Below are positions 1 to 10,203 of a stretch of 64,000 nt of DNA, in pieces (position 1 is the first letter of the stretch; every line of letters begins with the position of its first letter). The position numbers and the translations under genes were made by a program. This DNA is from Palaemon carinicauda (lineage: Eukaryota > Arthropoda > Malacostraca > Decapoda > Palaemonidae), in NCBI RefSeq assembly GCF_036898095.1, contig NC_090757.1, positions 75,886,452 through 75,950,451 of the forward strand. Reading direction: 5' to 3'. The notes beneath the pieces were generated by a model. The model had not been told where the DNA came from, did no database searches, and worked only from the letters and a program-made list of their open reading frames with translations.

Positions 1-49
1 TATATATATATGTATGTATATGTATACTGTATATATACACACACACATG

Positions 50-140
<91 letters not shown>

Positions 141-142
141 GT

Positions 143-228
<86 letters not shown>

Positions 229-229
229 T
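1..229. repeat. (TA)n/(CA)n microsatellite
   Basis: Almost pure TA dinucleotide with a short CA block near 43-64 and a few TG/AA interruptions. The long Tyr-Ile reading frames through it are repeat artefacts, not genes. Confidence 0.98.
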
Positions 230-1301
230 ACAAAGCTGGTCTAGTGTAGAGTAAATACAGTAGTTTATTCATGATTTTTTTTTATGTTTTAATTTGTGTA
301 TTGCAGGGGTGAATAGCCACCCCATAAGATGAGTTCCTCTCAAAAACACGTATGTTTTGTATGTAAATTATGTAAGACTTCCGTCGTTAATTTCATTGTA
401 TTCTTCATTCAAGTCATTATATGTAAATTTTCGTTATTTTTAAGAATTAACTTTTCATTTCACATATTTGTTATGAAATCTTACATAATCTGTTTAAGAG
501 TGTTATGTGACCATACGGGATAGGAACAAGGGCTTATGTTACATTCTTTTATATTTTTACAAGGTATTGCTTCATGTTTGAGAGAAAATATGCAATTTTT
601 TTTATTTGGCCCCGTGTTTTGGAAGATAGTCGAAAAGCCTAGCGTTGGATCTTATTTTTTTTTTTTATTTCAAGGAAAAAAGGTGAGCGGAGCTAACTGA
701 GAGAGTTTGTCTCCCTGTTGCGTGGGTATGCATCCTAGAGTTGCCTGAAACCCAAGATTCATCTCTTGAATTTTTTATCTCTGACACTCTTAGGCCAAAA
801 ATTCCCTCTCCATCTCTCCAAGTTCCTATAGTGTGCCCTCTCCTAAGGGATTTTGTGCCCAGTGTATGATATGTGTTAAAACATTGATGCAAATTATCAA
901 GGTGATTTTAAATTTATTGTGTTGGGGTGAGTGTTGGCATTGTGTAAAGTTTTTGTAACTAGCCCTGAAGTAACGTGAAAGGTATTTGTATCGTTATCAG
1001 GTTAACTACTGTATATTCAAGACATTAAATATTGTATAAAAGTTAATTTCAAGTGAAAAGAGTGATTGTATAATTTTCATCAGTATTATTTCTTTTGTCT
1101 TAGTCTAAAGCTTATTCAGATTTAATGTTTCAAGTCAAGTGATTCCATAATTTTCAGATCGGTACATTTTTGTCTTAAACTACGTTTTGCTCAGACTTAG
1201 AAGTGATTTATTTGTTTTATGTAAATTTGTTTCGTGTTGTAATTTATATGAAATATATTTATTTTTGTAAAGAGTGTATTGTTTCAAACATCAGTGTTTA
1301 T

Positions 1302-1302
<1 letters not shown>
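230..1302. other. AT-rich DNA, no gene recognised
   Basis: About 1 kb of AT-rich sequence with only short open frames on either strand and no domain I recognise. I see no inverted repeats or LTR-like ends. It is probably intergenic or old repeat DNA. Confidence 0.5.

Positions 1303-1388
<86 letters not shown>
1303..1388. repeat. (TA)n microsatellite, left flank of DIRS copy 1
   Basis: Uninterrupted TA run abutting the left terminus of the DIRS element. The right terminus at 10204 also abuts TA repeats, so the element was inserted within one TA tract. Confidence 0.97.
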
Positions 1389-1390
<2 letters not shown>

Positions 1391-1732
1391 GCTCAAGCCA
1401 TGTCGTCCTGATGGAAGTTCCTTAAAGGTAGCTTCCTAGGGTATATTACAACTACGGCGATATTCCCAGAGAATTTACCTTAAGGTACCCAGAATTCTAA
1501 CTCCTGGAGCGAGTATCCCTAAAAAAGACCTTAGGGATATCGTAAATATCAGCGGACGTATTCTTGACACGCCACATAGCAATCTATACCCCGAATAGAG
1601 TTAACACTTCGTAGGGGTCAAATGGCAAGAAAACGAAAACGATAAGAAAAAGGGGGGAGCCGTTCGTAAGGCATCTCTCCTCCCCGTTTCGTAAGCGTGC
1701 CCTGCGCCGCTCGCGGCGCCATCTGTATTTCC
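1389..1732 (+). repeat. Left terminal inverted repeat, DIRS copy 1
   Basis: Starts with GGCTCAAGCCATGTCGTCC and ends at the GGCGCCATCTGTATT motif. It is the reverse complement, with scattered mismatches, of 9827-10204. The outermost bases differ from the TTTTGGGCTC start of the other copies here (TATTAGGCTC), which may reflect recombination into the TA tract or later mutation. Confidence 0.92.
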
Positions 1733-3933
1733 TTTTTGCGTAGCTATACAACTCGGTGTTTTTCCCTGTGTTTCTACCAAAATCTTGGATTTACTCTTGA
1801 ATTATGCTTTCTCCAACTTCTTCTGCTTCGGATAAGTTGAGTACTATTTCTTTTATGTATAAATGTAGGCTCTTGATTAAAATTTAAAGTAATTAAAAGA
1901 GTTATCTTTGATACAAGAGCTGTTGCCTGCTGGAGGCGTCCTGGACGCTGTCCCTCGCTAGAATAGGATTTATTTGTTAGCAAGAGCGACGTTCCCAGCC
2001 CCCTGCGCTTTAATAATTAGCTGCTTAGCTTATTAGGAATTCTGTTATGATGCTATAGTATAGCGCCTGGCGAAGGATTTGCCTAGGCTGACCGGCACTA
2101 GTCTTCGTAGCCTAGTTGTTGGCCCTTGTACTTCCTGCATGATAATTAGTCTTCCAAGTGTGATTTTATACTGTTTAAAGCGTTAGGCAACGTTATACAT
2201 ATAAGCCTTTTTCGAGTATTTTCCAAGATAGTATTGGAGTGAGTTTCGGTGATTTAGGTAATCGATTCTCTTAGTGCCTAGGCTAGGTTGTCTTAGGTTA
2301 TTAAAATATTGTCTGTTTCCCCGTTTGCTCCCTTCTCTTCGGGGAAGGGGCAAACCCTTTCCCTCTGTTTAAGCCTTAGGCTTAACTCTAGTGGTTTGTT
2401 TGAATTAATTTTCAAATATAACTATGCTGGAGTAGTACTGTACCTTCCTGCTCCAACTGGTTTGGTTCAGAGAGGGACAGTACAGCAGTGTATTAGTCTG
2501 AGTCCGTGTTGGTCTAGCATTGGGCAGAGTCTCCCTTGCTGCCTGACACGGGCAGAGGAGGTTTATCCTCCTTGGATCACCTTGGAGGGTTTCTGTAGTT
2601 ATGATCCCTTCGCTCGGTGACCCCTCAGACTTGTCCTCTTTGCTGTTCCGGGTTCGGGATATGTTCCCTTTCCGGATTAGCAATTCCTTCCTTGCCTTGG
2701 TTTTAGGGAGGCAGCCAGTAGTGCCGGCCTCCCTCCCTGGATTTTCCCTGGCTGAGATGGGCATTCTTAGTTGGGGATGATCCTTAACCAAGGCAAGGTT
2801 GGACAGGACCCTCTGTCCTTCCCTTCTGTTTTTTCCGTTTCCTTTGTGTCAGCCGTCTCACATCCGTACCTAGCCTAGGTTAGGATGGGGAGCTGACGTG
2901 GTCCCCTGTCGGTCGGCAGAGTGTGCTGACCGGCAGAGGCCCTATCCCTAGAGTGCTGCCCGGTCCTTCCTTGGTCCCTCAACCGCTGCCGTCTGTAGAT
3001 TCAGTAAGCAGTGGTTAGGAAGCCTGACTTAGTGTCTCCCCTTCCTCTCGGCACTCTTTCGGGTGTCGGGCGCGGAGGTACATAGCCTCTTAGCCCGGCA
3101 CTCATTCTGTTGTCTTCTTATGTGTTGTCCTTGCCGTCTGCCGGCCTAGGGGCCGGCCGTCGGTAGGGGGTATTCTCTAGTTCTCTTGCTGTCGGTCGGC
3201 GGTGGTTATGCCTTTGCCGGCCGGTCTCCTTGCTCACCTGCCGGCCGCTATAAGTGGCGGCCGGCAGCCGGGCGCTACCTGGTGTGGATGCCAGCCGGCA
3301 GGGTTTGCTCACTGCTGCCGGCTGGCCTGCTACATCGCTCGGTTGGCCGGCCACTAAGAGTGATGGCCGGCAGCTGGGTGCCACCCGGGTAGCTACGGAC
3401 CGGCAACCACTGCCGGCCGGTTCAGGCATAGGAACTGGAGTTCTCCCCCGTATGGGTGATCTTAAATTGTATACTTGGGACCTACCTTTGGAAAAGGGGG
3501 GGGGGGTACTGACCGGCAAGAGCCGGCCGGCACACCACCCTCATGTACTGTATCAGTTCTTCCCTGTATGGTGTATTCTACCAGGGAGACCATGATATAG
3601 TAGGTTACAACACTGTCTTTTCTAACTTACTTGTGTTGCCTTGTGCAGTCACTTGGTGTTGCCTTACAGGGATGAAAAGAGAATTCTTTTCATCTTTAGC
3701 CAGAATGGTAAAATCTTACCTTAGGTGTGAGCTACACCTAATTTCCCTCGGGAAATATGATCTCTGGTTATTCTAGCAAAGACTAACCATTTGATTTTAA
3801 TGGCTGGTGGGCTTCCACAGGTGATTGTGTGGGATTCACAAGTATATGTCTTTCCCTTATTCTTTGTGCATGCTCATATATACATGTGAATTGAAATTCA
3901 CTTGATATTCATGGAAATTTTCTTCTTTTACAG
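1733..3933 (+). other. DIRS copy 1 untranslated leader, probably spliced
   Basis: About 2.2 kb between the left inverted repeat and the gag frame. It contains no long conserved reading frame; the small ORFs on both strands are not kept in copies B and C. Colinear homologous leaders exist at 39706-41819 and 61513-63622. The stretch includes a GC-rich CCGGCCGG cluster and ends in a pyrimidine-rich tract plus AG that looks like a 3' splice site. The transcription start is presumably within or near the left repeat, but I see no clear core promoter. Confidence 0.6.
2900..3540. repeat. CCGGCCGG-rich cluster in DIRS leader
   Basis: Many copies of the palindromic word GCCGGC or CCGGCCGG at irregular spacing in otherwise AT-rich DNA. 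The same kind of cluster lies at 40915-41415 and 61920-62420 in the other DIRS leaders, so it belongs to the element. Function is unknown. Confidence 0.75.
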
Positions 3934-3934
3934 G
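3915..3934 (+). promoter_or_regulatory. Putative 3' splice acceptor before gag
   Basis: A T/C-rich tract followed by CAG lies directly before the first conserved gag codon at 3934. The same TTCTCTTTACAG-type sequence precedes gag in copies A (ends 35308), B (ends 41819) and C (minus strand, 61513). The frame has no in-frame ATG upstream, with a TGA at 3892, so a spliced 5' exon supplying the start codon is the simplest explanation. The donor site was not identified. Confidence 0.55.
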
Positions 3935-5925
3935 AGGAGCATCCGAAATGTGATAGCGTTTTCTGCAATGTCCGCAGCAAGAACTTTTGCGGACATGTCT
4001 CGTGTAGGGGGCACGCGGCTTGCGCAGCCTCCAAGGATGATCACCGCTACTGGGATCCGCAGGTATGTTCAGTGTATACTAACCTGCTATCTGAGGCTTT
4101 TGAATCCCCTAGGTCGGCGGAGTCAAGGGACGCAGCGAGGGAGAAGCTCCGTTTATGGGTAAGGGGTTTCCAGAAGAACACCACTGGACCTTATCTTCCT
4201 AATGAGAAGATGAGGGCGTACCTTTTTCCCAAGGCTTCTACTGACGCTGTTGTTCCCCAGCCTCGGCCGGAGATCCCTCTCGTCCAGATCCCAGTGGAGG
4301 AGGATGTTGCGGATGCCATGCAGGACATCCAGCTGGATGACAAGATGTCGGACTTGTCCGACCGTGCGGAACAGGACCTCCTCGCAGAGGGTGAGGAGGA
4401 GGATCAAGATCCGATTGCCGTGGAGGAGGAGGATCAAGATCCGATTGCCGTGGAGGAAGAGGTTTCCGTACCTTCAGACGTTCCGGTTCAGGCCCCTGAA
4501 CCTATTCCCTCTACTTCGTCCGCTCTTCTAGCAGATCTGGGACAGGCTCTCTCTTCCATCGTTGGCATGATACAACAGATGCAGAGGGAGAATAGTCAGA
4601 AGGCCGCTGCAATGGAGCTCCAGATGCAGAAGATTACAGCGTCACGTGGGCCTCCAAAGAAGCTCAACGTGAAGGACCTTCCTGTGTGCTCGGATGCCAA
4701 CCCGTGGAGATATGCCGAGCACATGCCGATGACGGTCGGGAAGATCGTCATGTCGGAGAAGCTGGGTTCAGTTCCCCTTGAGGAGGTGGAATTCTGGCCC
4801 AGCAGAGGGGCCTACCCGGACTGTTATGTCCGTCTGAAGAAGGAGCCGGCCTCGAAGGAGGAGACGGAACCGAAGGAGGTGATCATCTTGGATCACGCCA
4901 AGGCTCAAGCTGCACTAACGTCTGCGTTGAAGGAGAGGGGCTTCTCAAACTCAAAAGTTGCTGCGTTGAGTAAGAAGCACCCTTCCTTCGTATCTTCTCC
5001 GGCTAGGGCCTTCCCCTTTCTGCAGAAAGGGTTCGTGGCCGTTTTGAAGGCGGTAGAAGCTGGCAAACCATGCCCATCCCTGGAGGAATGCAAGCCCTTG
5101 TCTTTGGCCTTGCCGTTGGACAACAAGGACTGGAAGGAGGTACATCTCACCTTCTCGGATGGGAAGTTGGACGCCGATATTGCAGGTCAACAGTTCGGCG
5201 AAAACCTTCCCAAGTTGTCTGAATTCCTCCTACGGAGGGAACTTGAGACAAAGGAGCATCTGGCAGCCTCGATGTCTCTCCAGACAAACATGGAGACAAT
5301 GGCTAGCGACCCTAAGATGCCTGAAATGTTCATGGTAATGGCCAAGATCCATCTGGCCACGGTGACAAAGGACCTCTATAGCTTTGTCAAAGCGAGGAGG
5401 GCCTGCAGGGAGTTTGTGTTCGCCTCGGCCACAGTGAGGCATGAACCCAAGAAACTCATCTCATCCAGCATCTGGGATAAAGATCTCTTTCCCAATGAGG
5501 TGGTTAAGGAGGTGGTGGACAAGGCAGCCATTGAGAATCGAAATCTTCTCCTTAAGTGGGGCCTGTCCCTTAAGAGGAAGTCTTCCCCTGATGAAGGCCC
5601 TCAGCCGAAAGGAAAGGCGAAGAAATCGAGGTTTTCTTCCCGCCCAGCCAAGCCTTTCAGACCGCAACGTCAGCAGCAGCAGCAGCCAGCTTTGCCTTCG
5701 GTGCCACAATTGGTAGCCCAGACCCCGACCACCTTCCAATGGGTACCCCAGGCCGTGTCATCAGCATCCCCGGCATTCAATCCAGTGTTCGAAGGGCAAT
5801 CGACCACGTTTCGAGCAAAGCCCAGAGGTGCAGCCAGAGGCTCGGCGAGACGCCCCTCTAGGGGAAGAGGATTCAGAGGTGGTTGCGGCCAGCGAGGCAA
5901 GACTGCAGGGCAGCAGTCAAAGTGA
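3934..5925 (+). CDS. gag: DIRS Gag-like protein (ORF1)
   Basis: A 663-codon open frame from the putative splice acceptor to TGA. The first 47 residues hold a Cys/His cluster (Cys 6, 11, 19, 24, 30, 44; His 21, 27) followed by an acidic region, a Q-rich heptad-like stretch, and a basic C terminus rich in Arg, Gly and Gln that could bind nucleic acid. The seventh cysteine of the cluster is Tyr here but Cys in copies A, B and C. A nine-residue acidic segment is tandemly duplicated (about 4397-4450). The position before an overlapping RT frame and the basic tail support a nucleocapsid-like role; the assignment to Gag is by location and composition, not by a named domain. The stop lies about 100 nt inside the RT frame, which is in the +1 phase. 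Confidence 0.8.
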   Translation, partial: EEHPKCDSVFCNVRSKNFCGHVSCRGHAACAASKDDHRYWDPQVCSVYTNLLSEAFESPRSAESRDAAREKLRLWVRGFQKNTTGPYLPNEKMRAYLFPKASTDAVVPQPRPEIPLVQIPVEEDVADAMQDIQLDDKMSDLSDRAEQDLLAEGEEEDQDPIAVEEEDQDPIAVEEEVSVPSDVPVQAPEPIPSTSSALLADLGQALSSIVGMIQQMQRENSQKAAAMELQMQKITASRGPPKKLNVKDLPVCSDANPWRYAEHMPMTVGKIVMSEKLGSVPLEEVEFWPSRGAYPDCYVRLKKEPASKEETEPKEVIILDHAKAQAALTSALKERGFSNSKVAALSKKHPSFVSSPARAFPFLQKGFVAVLKAVEAGKPCPSLEECKPLSLALPLDNKDWKEVHLTFSDGKLDADIAGQQFGENLPKLSEFLLRRELETKEHLAASMSLQTNMETMASDPKMPEMFMVMAKIHLATVTKDLYSFVKARRACREFVFASATVRHEPKKLISSSIWDKDLFPNEVVKEVVDKAAIENRNLLLKWGLSLKRKSSPDEGPQPKGKAKKSRFSSRPAKPFRPQRQQQQQPALPSVPQLVAQTPTTFQWVPQAVSSASPAFNPVFEGQSTTFRAKPRGAARGSARRPSRGRGFRGGCGQRGKTAGQQSK

Positions 5926-7765
5926 AGTGTCGCCGGTAGGAGGGAGACTACAGTATTTTCGGGATCGTTGGACCTTCGATCCCTGGGCCCACAGCCTGCT
6001 CAAAAATGGACTGGGTTGGAGTTGGTACAGTACTCCGCCCCTGTGCCCTCAATTTTTCCAACACTCCACCCCCGTTTTGGAGGAGTACATTCAAGAACTG
6101 TTGGAGAAAAAGGTGATCTGGAGGGTAAAATCCATCAGGTTCCAAGGGAGGCTGTTTTGTGTTCCCAAGAAAGACTCGGGGAAACTCAGAGTCATTCTGG
6201 ACTTGTCACCACTCAACAAGTTCATAGTGAACCACAAGTTCAAGATGTTAACATTACAACACATGAGGACCTTACTGCCCAAGAGGGCATATACCGTCTC
6301 CATCGACTTGTCAGACGTCTATTGGCACGTTCCAATAAGTCGCCGTCTCTCCCCCTACCTAGGATTCAAGCTACAACAAAAACTTTACGCTTTCATAGCG
6401 ATGCCTTTCGGGCTAAACATAGCCCCAAGGATCTTTACGAAGCTTGCGAGCGCAGCGCTCAAACAGTTACGCCTAAAAGGGTTCCAGGTAGTAGCCTACC
6501 TGGACGATTGGTTGGTGTGGGCAGCATCCAGAGCGGAATGCTTACAAGCTTCCCTACAGGTGATTCAGTTCCTGGAATATCTAGGTTTCATGATCAACAG
6601 AAAGAAGTCTCGTCTTTCTCCAGCTCAGAGGTTCCAGTGGTTGGGAATTCACTGGGACCTAGTGTCACACCGTTTTTCCATTCCAATGTCGAAAAGGAAG
6701 GAGATAGCGGGGTCTGTCAAGAGACTTCTAGTTTCCGAGAGGATATCAAGACGCGAACAAGAGAGGGTTCTGGGCTCTCTTCAGTTCGCGTCAGTAACAG
6801 ACCCAGTGCTAAGAGCACAGCTAAAGGATGCAGCGGGAGTTTGGAGAACCTTTGCATCAAAAGCGCGAAGGGACTTGAAGAGACCGGTCCCACTTCGGCT
6901 ACGTTCTCTTCTCAGACCGTGGTCTCAAGCCAGTCGTCTAAAGAGGTCAGTACCTCTTCAGCCACCTCCCCCGTCAGTGACAATTCACACAGACGCCTCA
7001 AAGGTAGGGTGGGGAGGTCACTCCCATCGGAAAAAAGTACAAGGGACCTGGTCCAAGCTATTTGGGACTTTTCACATAAACTTTCTAGAAGCTATGGCAG
7101 TGCTTCTTACCCTGAAGAAAGTATCCCCACGTCACTCGATCCATGTAAGGTTGGTACTGGACAGCGTGGTGGTAGTGAAATGTCTGAATCGGCGGGGATC
7201 GAGATCTCCACCTCTCAACCAGGTAATGTTAGCCATATTCCGACTGGCGGAGAAGAAGAAGTGGCACCTGTCAGCAGTTCACCTTCAAGGAGTCCGGAAT
7301 GTGACCGCGGACGCTCTATCCAGGGTTACACCGATAGAGTCGGAATGGTCCCTAGACGCAGGATCATTCTCCTTCATCTCGAGTCAAGTCCCAGAACTGC
7401 AGATAGACCTCTTCGCGACGAAGGACAACAAGAAGTTGCCGAGATATGTGTCCCCGTACGAGGACCCCTTGGCGGAAGCAGTAGATGCGTTGTCCCTTGA
7501 TTGGAACAGATGGTCCAGGATCTACCTGTTTCCCCCTCACAATCTGATGTTGAGGGTCCTCAACAAACTGAGATCCTTCAAGGGAGTAGCAGCGATAGTG
7601 GCCCACAAGTGGCCGAACAGTGTATGGTTCCCTCTAGCTCTGGAACTACAACTAGAGTTTCTACCACTCCCGGACCCAGTTCTGTCCCAGCAAGTCCAGA
7701 AGTCGACTGTCTACGCTTCATTACAGAAAACCCGGACCCTGCAGCTCATGATTTTCTCTCCCTAG
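5828..7765 (+). CDS. pol: DIRS reverse transcriptase / RNase H (ORF2)
   Basis: Open frame of 645 residues counted from a GTG at 5828. It has no early ATG, so translation probably uses frameshifting or reinitiation from gag. The RT palm is clear: an LDLSPLNKFIV segment, an SIDLSDVYWH segment with a catalytic Asp, an MPFGLNIAPR segment, and the YLDD catalytic box at residues 224-227. RNase H follows, with THIS-type signature TDAS (Asp at residue 389), a Glu in FLEAMAV, an Asp in VLDS and an Asp in TADALSR. After RNase H lies a conserved segment (IDLFATKDN to WFPLALEL) seen in all copies here. It occupies the place where many DIRS elements carry a methyltransferase-like domain, but I cannot confirm that fold. 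The 3' end overlaps YR by about 250 nt in another frame. Confidence 0.93.
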   Translation: MQPEARRDAPLGEEDSEVVAASEARLQGSSQSEVSPVGGRLQYFRDRWTFDPWAHSLLKNGLGWSWYSTPPLCPQFFQHSTPVLEEYIQELLEKKVIWRVKSIRFQGRLFCVPKKDSGKLRVILDLSPLNKFIVNHKFKMLTLQHMRTLLPKRAYTVSIDLSDVYWHVPISRRLSPYLGFKLQQKLYAFIAMPFGLNIAPRIFTKLASAALKQLRLKGFQVVAYLDDWLVWAASRAECLQASLQVIQFLEYLGFMINRKKSRLSPAQRFQWLGIHWDLVSHRFSIPMSKRKEIAGSVKRLLVSERISRREQERVLGSLQFASVTDPVLRAQLKDAAGVWRTFASKARRDLKRPVPLRLRSLLRPWSQASRLKRSVPLQPPPPSVTIHTDASKVGWGGHSHRKKVQGTWSKLFGTFHINFLEAMAVLLTLKKVSPRHSIHVRLVLDSVVVVKCLNRRGSRSPPLNQVMLAIFRLAEKKKWHLSAVHLQGVRNVTADALSRVTPIESEWSLDAGSFSFISSQVPELQIDLFATKDNKKLPRYVSPYEDPLAEAVDALSLDWNRWSRIYLFPPHNLMLRVLNKLRSFKGVAAIVAHKWPNSVWFPLALELQLEFLPLPDPVLSQQVQKSTVYASLQKTRTLQLMIFSP

Positions 7766-8727
7766 CGGTGAAGAAGCGGTTCGGAATTTCGAAAGATAGC
7801 ATCGACTTCCTGGAAGAATATAAGTGCAAGTCTACTAGAAGGCAGTACGAATCAGCATGGAAAAAATGGGTAGCCTTTGTCAAAGACAAGAATCCGCATG
7901 AGATCTCTACGGATTTCTGCCTATCCTTCTTCATCCACCTCCACGGACAGGGGCTGGCGGCTAACACGATTTCTACATGTAAGTCGGCTCTGACAAGACC
8001 CATTCTGTATGCCTTCCAGGTAGACCTCGCTAACGAGATTTTTAACAAGATCCCGAAGGCCTGTACTAGGCTTAGACCTTCAGCTCCTCCAAAGCCTATT
8101 TCACGGTCTTTAGACAAAGTCCTTCATTTTGCCTCATTACTGGATAATGAGGAGTGTGCACTGAAGGATCTGACTCAAAAAGTGATCTTCCTTTTTGCCC
8201 TAGCTTCTGGGGCCAGAGTTAGTGAGATTGTAGCCCTCTCGAGAGAGGAGGGCCGGGTTCAGTTCCTGGATGGGGGAGAACTGAACCTGTTTCCGGACCC
8301 TACGTTTCTCGCTAAGAACGAGTTGCCCACCAACAGGTGGGGTCCCTGAAGAATCTGCCCTCTGAAAGAAGATGCATCTCTATGTCCCGTAGAATGCCTA
8401 AAGGTCTATCTTCGTAGAACTTCAGACTTCCATGGGGGTCAACTATTCAGAGGAGAAACATCGGGCTCGAATTTATCTTTAAATCAACTCAGGGCGAAAA
8501 TTACATACTTTATTCGCAGAGCGGATCCTGACAGTTCACCCGCAGGTCATGATCCGAGGAAAGTTGCTTCATCCTTAAACTTCTTTAACTTTATGGATTT
8601 TGAACACCTTCGTTCATACACTGGCTGGAAGTCTTCCAGGGTATTCTTTCGCCACTATGCTAAGCAAGTGGAGCAGCTAAAGAGGTCTGTGGTAGCAGTT
8701 GGTTGCGTCGTTAACCCTGTTGTTTAA
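7510..8727 (+). pseudogene. DIRS tyrosine recombinase (ORF3), one internal TGA
   Basis: Integrase of the phage-type tyrosine recombinase family, which would join the circular DIRS DNA to target DNA through a covalent 3'-phosphotyrosine. Starting at ATG 7510 (conserved in A at 38866 and C at 54640) the frame is 405 codons long. The catalytic set is visible: Arg 236 in SGARVSEI, His 347 and Arg 350 in HDPR, a Trp in TGWKSSR where many recombinases have His, and Tyr 383 in FFRHYAK. Codon 280 (8347-8349) is TGA where copy C and the array units have TGG (Trp), so the protein would stop before the HxxR and Tyr motifs. Everything after the stop stays in frame to TAA at 8725. This is either a one-base null allele or a sequencing error. 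Confidence 0.9.
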
Positions 8728-9629
8728 CTCTGCGAGGAACAGTGGATTTAATTGGGACTTTGATTCTCGGGCGAGTGTATAGTTATATGCGTTGCTATAA
8801 CTAGAAGTGAAGGCTCTAGGAGCCCACAATGACTGTTCCGGCGTTATGGTGATTGTAGCACAAGTACAGACAGGTGTGCCGAGCGTTTCTGACGCTAATG
8901 TCAGTGGCTAGTAACATGGACTTTTAACTTTGATACCTTGGTATGTGAAAAGTAACCTGATTGTTTTTCTATCAGATAACCATATATCCATGTACTACAG
9001 TACTTGTGTAAATTATTGGTCATCCACCTTTCATATGTATATAATTGTGGTAACCATGTCTATTTATTGTTAATCAATAAACTTGTTCTCGGGAACCTTG
9101 CGTCTCCTTCACCTATATTGATTTCGTTTCAATTATTGAGCATTCAGCCTATGTATATTAATCGGGGATATCTATAATAGCCTGTTCCTTAATGCAAGCC
9201 TTGTTGCACTGGTTTATACTTTCCTTAGCATAAAGGGCTCCATCCTTCTCAGAGGACGGTAGCGGCAGCAAGTTTAATCCTACGCAGATATAACCTTTTG
9301 TCCAATTCTACTTCGACCAGGGGGCTGGTCGGTTTTTCCCTTGGATGCTGTAGTTCCGTAAGGACTATGCTTTACTTCATATAGAGTGAGACCACTATAT
9401 TGTATCGGCTTGCGAGTGAGTCATACATAGGTATATGTACTCTTCGTTCGTTTCTAGAGTCTAGTAGGACTCCTCCCTGTAGGGTGCAGGAAGAGCTTTC
9501 ATGGTTTATGATTAGTGAAAAGATGTATAACGGTAACATCTTAGGTCTTTCAGTCGAGTTGACTAAGAAACATTCCTGAGGAGTACGGCACGTATTGAGA
9601 ATCCACAGATACAGTAATGCTCTGGTATA
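8728..9629 (+). other. DIRS copy 1 3' untranslated region
   Basis: Non-coding segment between the YR stop and the internal complementary region. It holds a polyadenylation signal AATAAA at 9076-9081, at the same place as in the minus-strand array units. No long open frame is present. Homologous minus-strand sequence makes up most of each array unit. Confidence 0.8.
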
Positions 9630-9725
9630 CTTCCATCAGGACGACATGGCTTGAGCCCAAAAAACGGATTTTGAGCGAAGCGAAAAATCTATTTTTGGGT
9701 AAGATGGCCATGTCGTCCTGATGGA
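9630..9725 (+). repeat. Internal complementary region (ICR), DIRS copy 1
   Basis: Reads as the reverse complement of the left terminus (CTTCCATCAGG to GAGCCC), then AAAAAA, then the reverse complement of the right terminus (CGGATTTTGAGCG to GATGGA). It therefore encodes the circle junction of the two ends. In DIRS replication this region templates joining of the termini into a circle. Confidence 0.92.
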
Positions 9726-9826
9726 CCCGCCCTGTCCCTTTTCAAAAAAAAAAAAAAAAAAAAAAAAAAGGGCTGTAGGATCCCTCCCTACATACAGTAT
9801 CTGTAGCACCTCGTGTATCGCTACAA

Positions 9827-10203
9827 GGAATACAGATGGCGCCGCGAGCGGCGCAGGGCACGCTTACGAAACGGGGAGGAGAGATGCCTTACGAACGGCT
9901 CCCCCCTTTTTCTTATCGTTTTCGTTTTCTTGCCATTTGACCCCTGCGAAGTGTTAACTCTATTCGGGGTATAGATTGCTATGTGGCGTGTCAAGAATAC
10001 GTCCGCTGATATTTACGATATCTCTAAGGTCTTTTTTAGGGATACTTGCTCCAGGAGTTAGAATTCTGGGTACCTTAAGGTAAATTCTCTGGGAATATCG
10101 CCGTAGTTGTAATATACCCTAGGAAGCTACCTTTAAGGAACTTCCATCAGGACGACATGGCCATCTTACCCAAAAATAGATTTTTCGTTTCGCTCAAAAT
10201 CCG

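Noticed and set aside
14..244. Long Tyr-Ile open frames in TA repeats (also near 1203, 15584, 46357 and 48613)
   Set aside because: Pure microsatellite translation; no coding signal.
2405..2791. 128-codon minus-strand frame in the DIRS copy 1 leader
   Set aside because: Not conserved as a frame in the colinear leaders of copies B and C.
3118..3595. Several Pro/Arg/Gly-rich frames on both strands
   Set aside because: By-product of the GC-rich CCGGCCGG cluster; the frames are not preserved in other copies.
5968..7500. 510-codon open frame on the + strand within DIRS RT
   Set aside because: Shadow of the RT frame in a second phase: Ser/Arg-rich, no domain, and broken in copies A and C.
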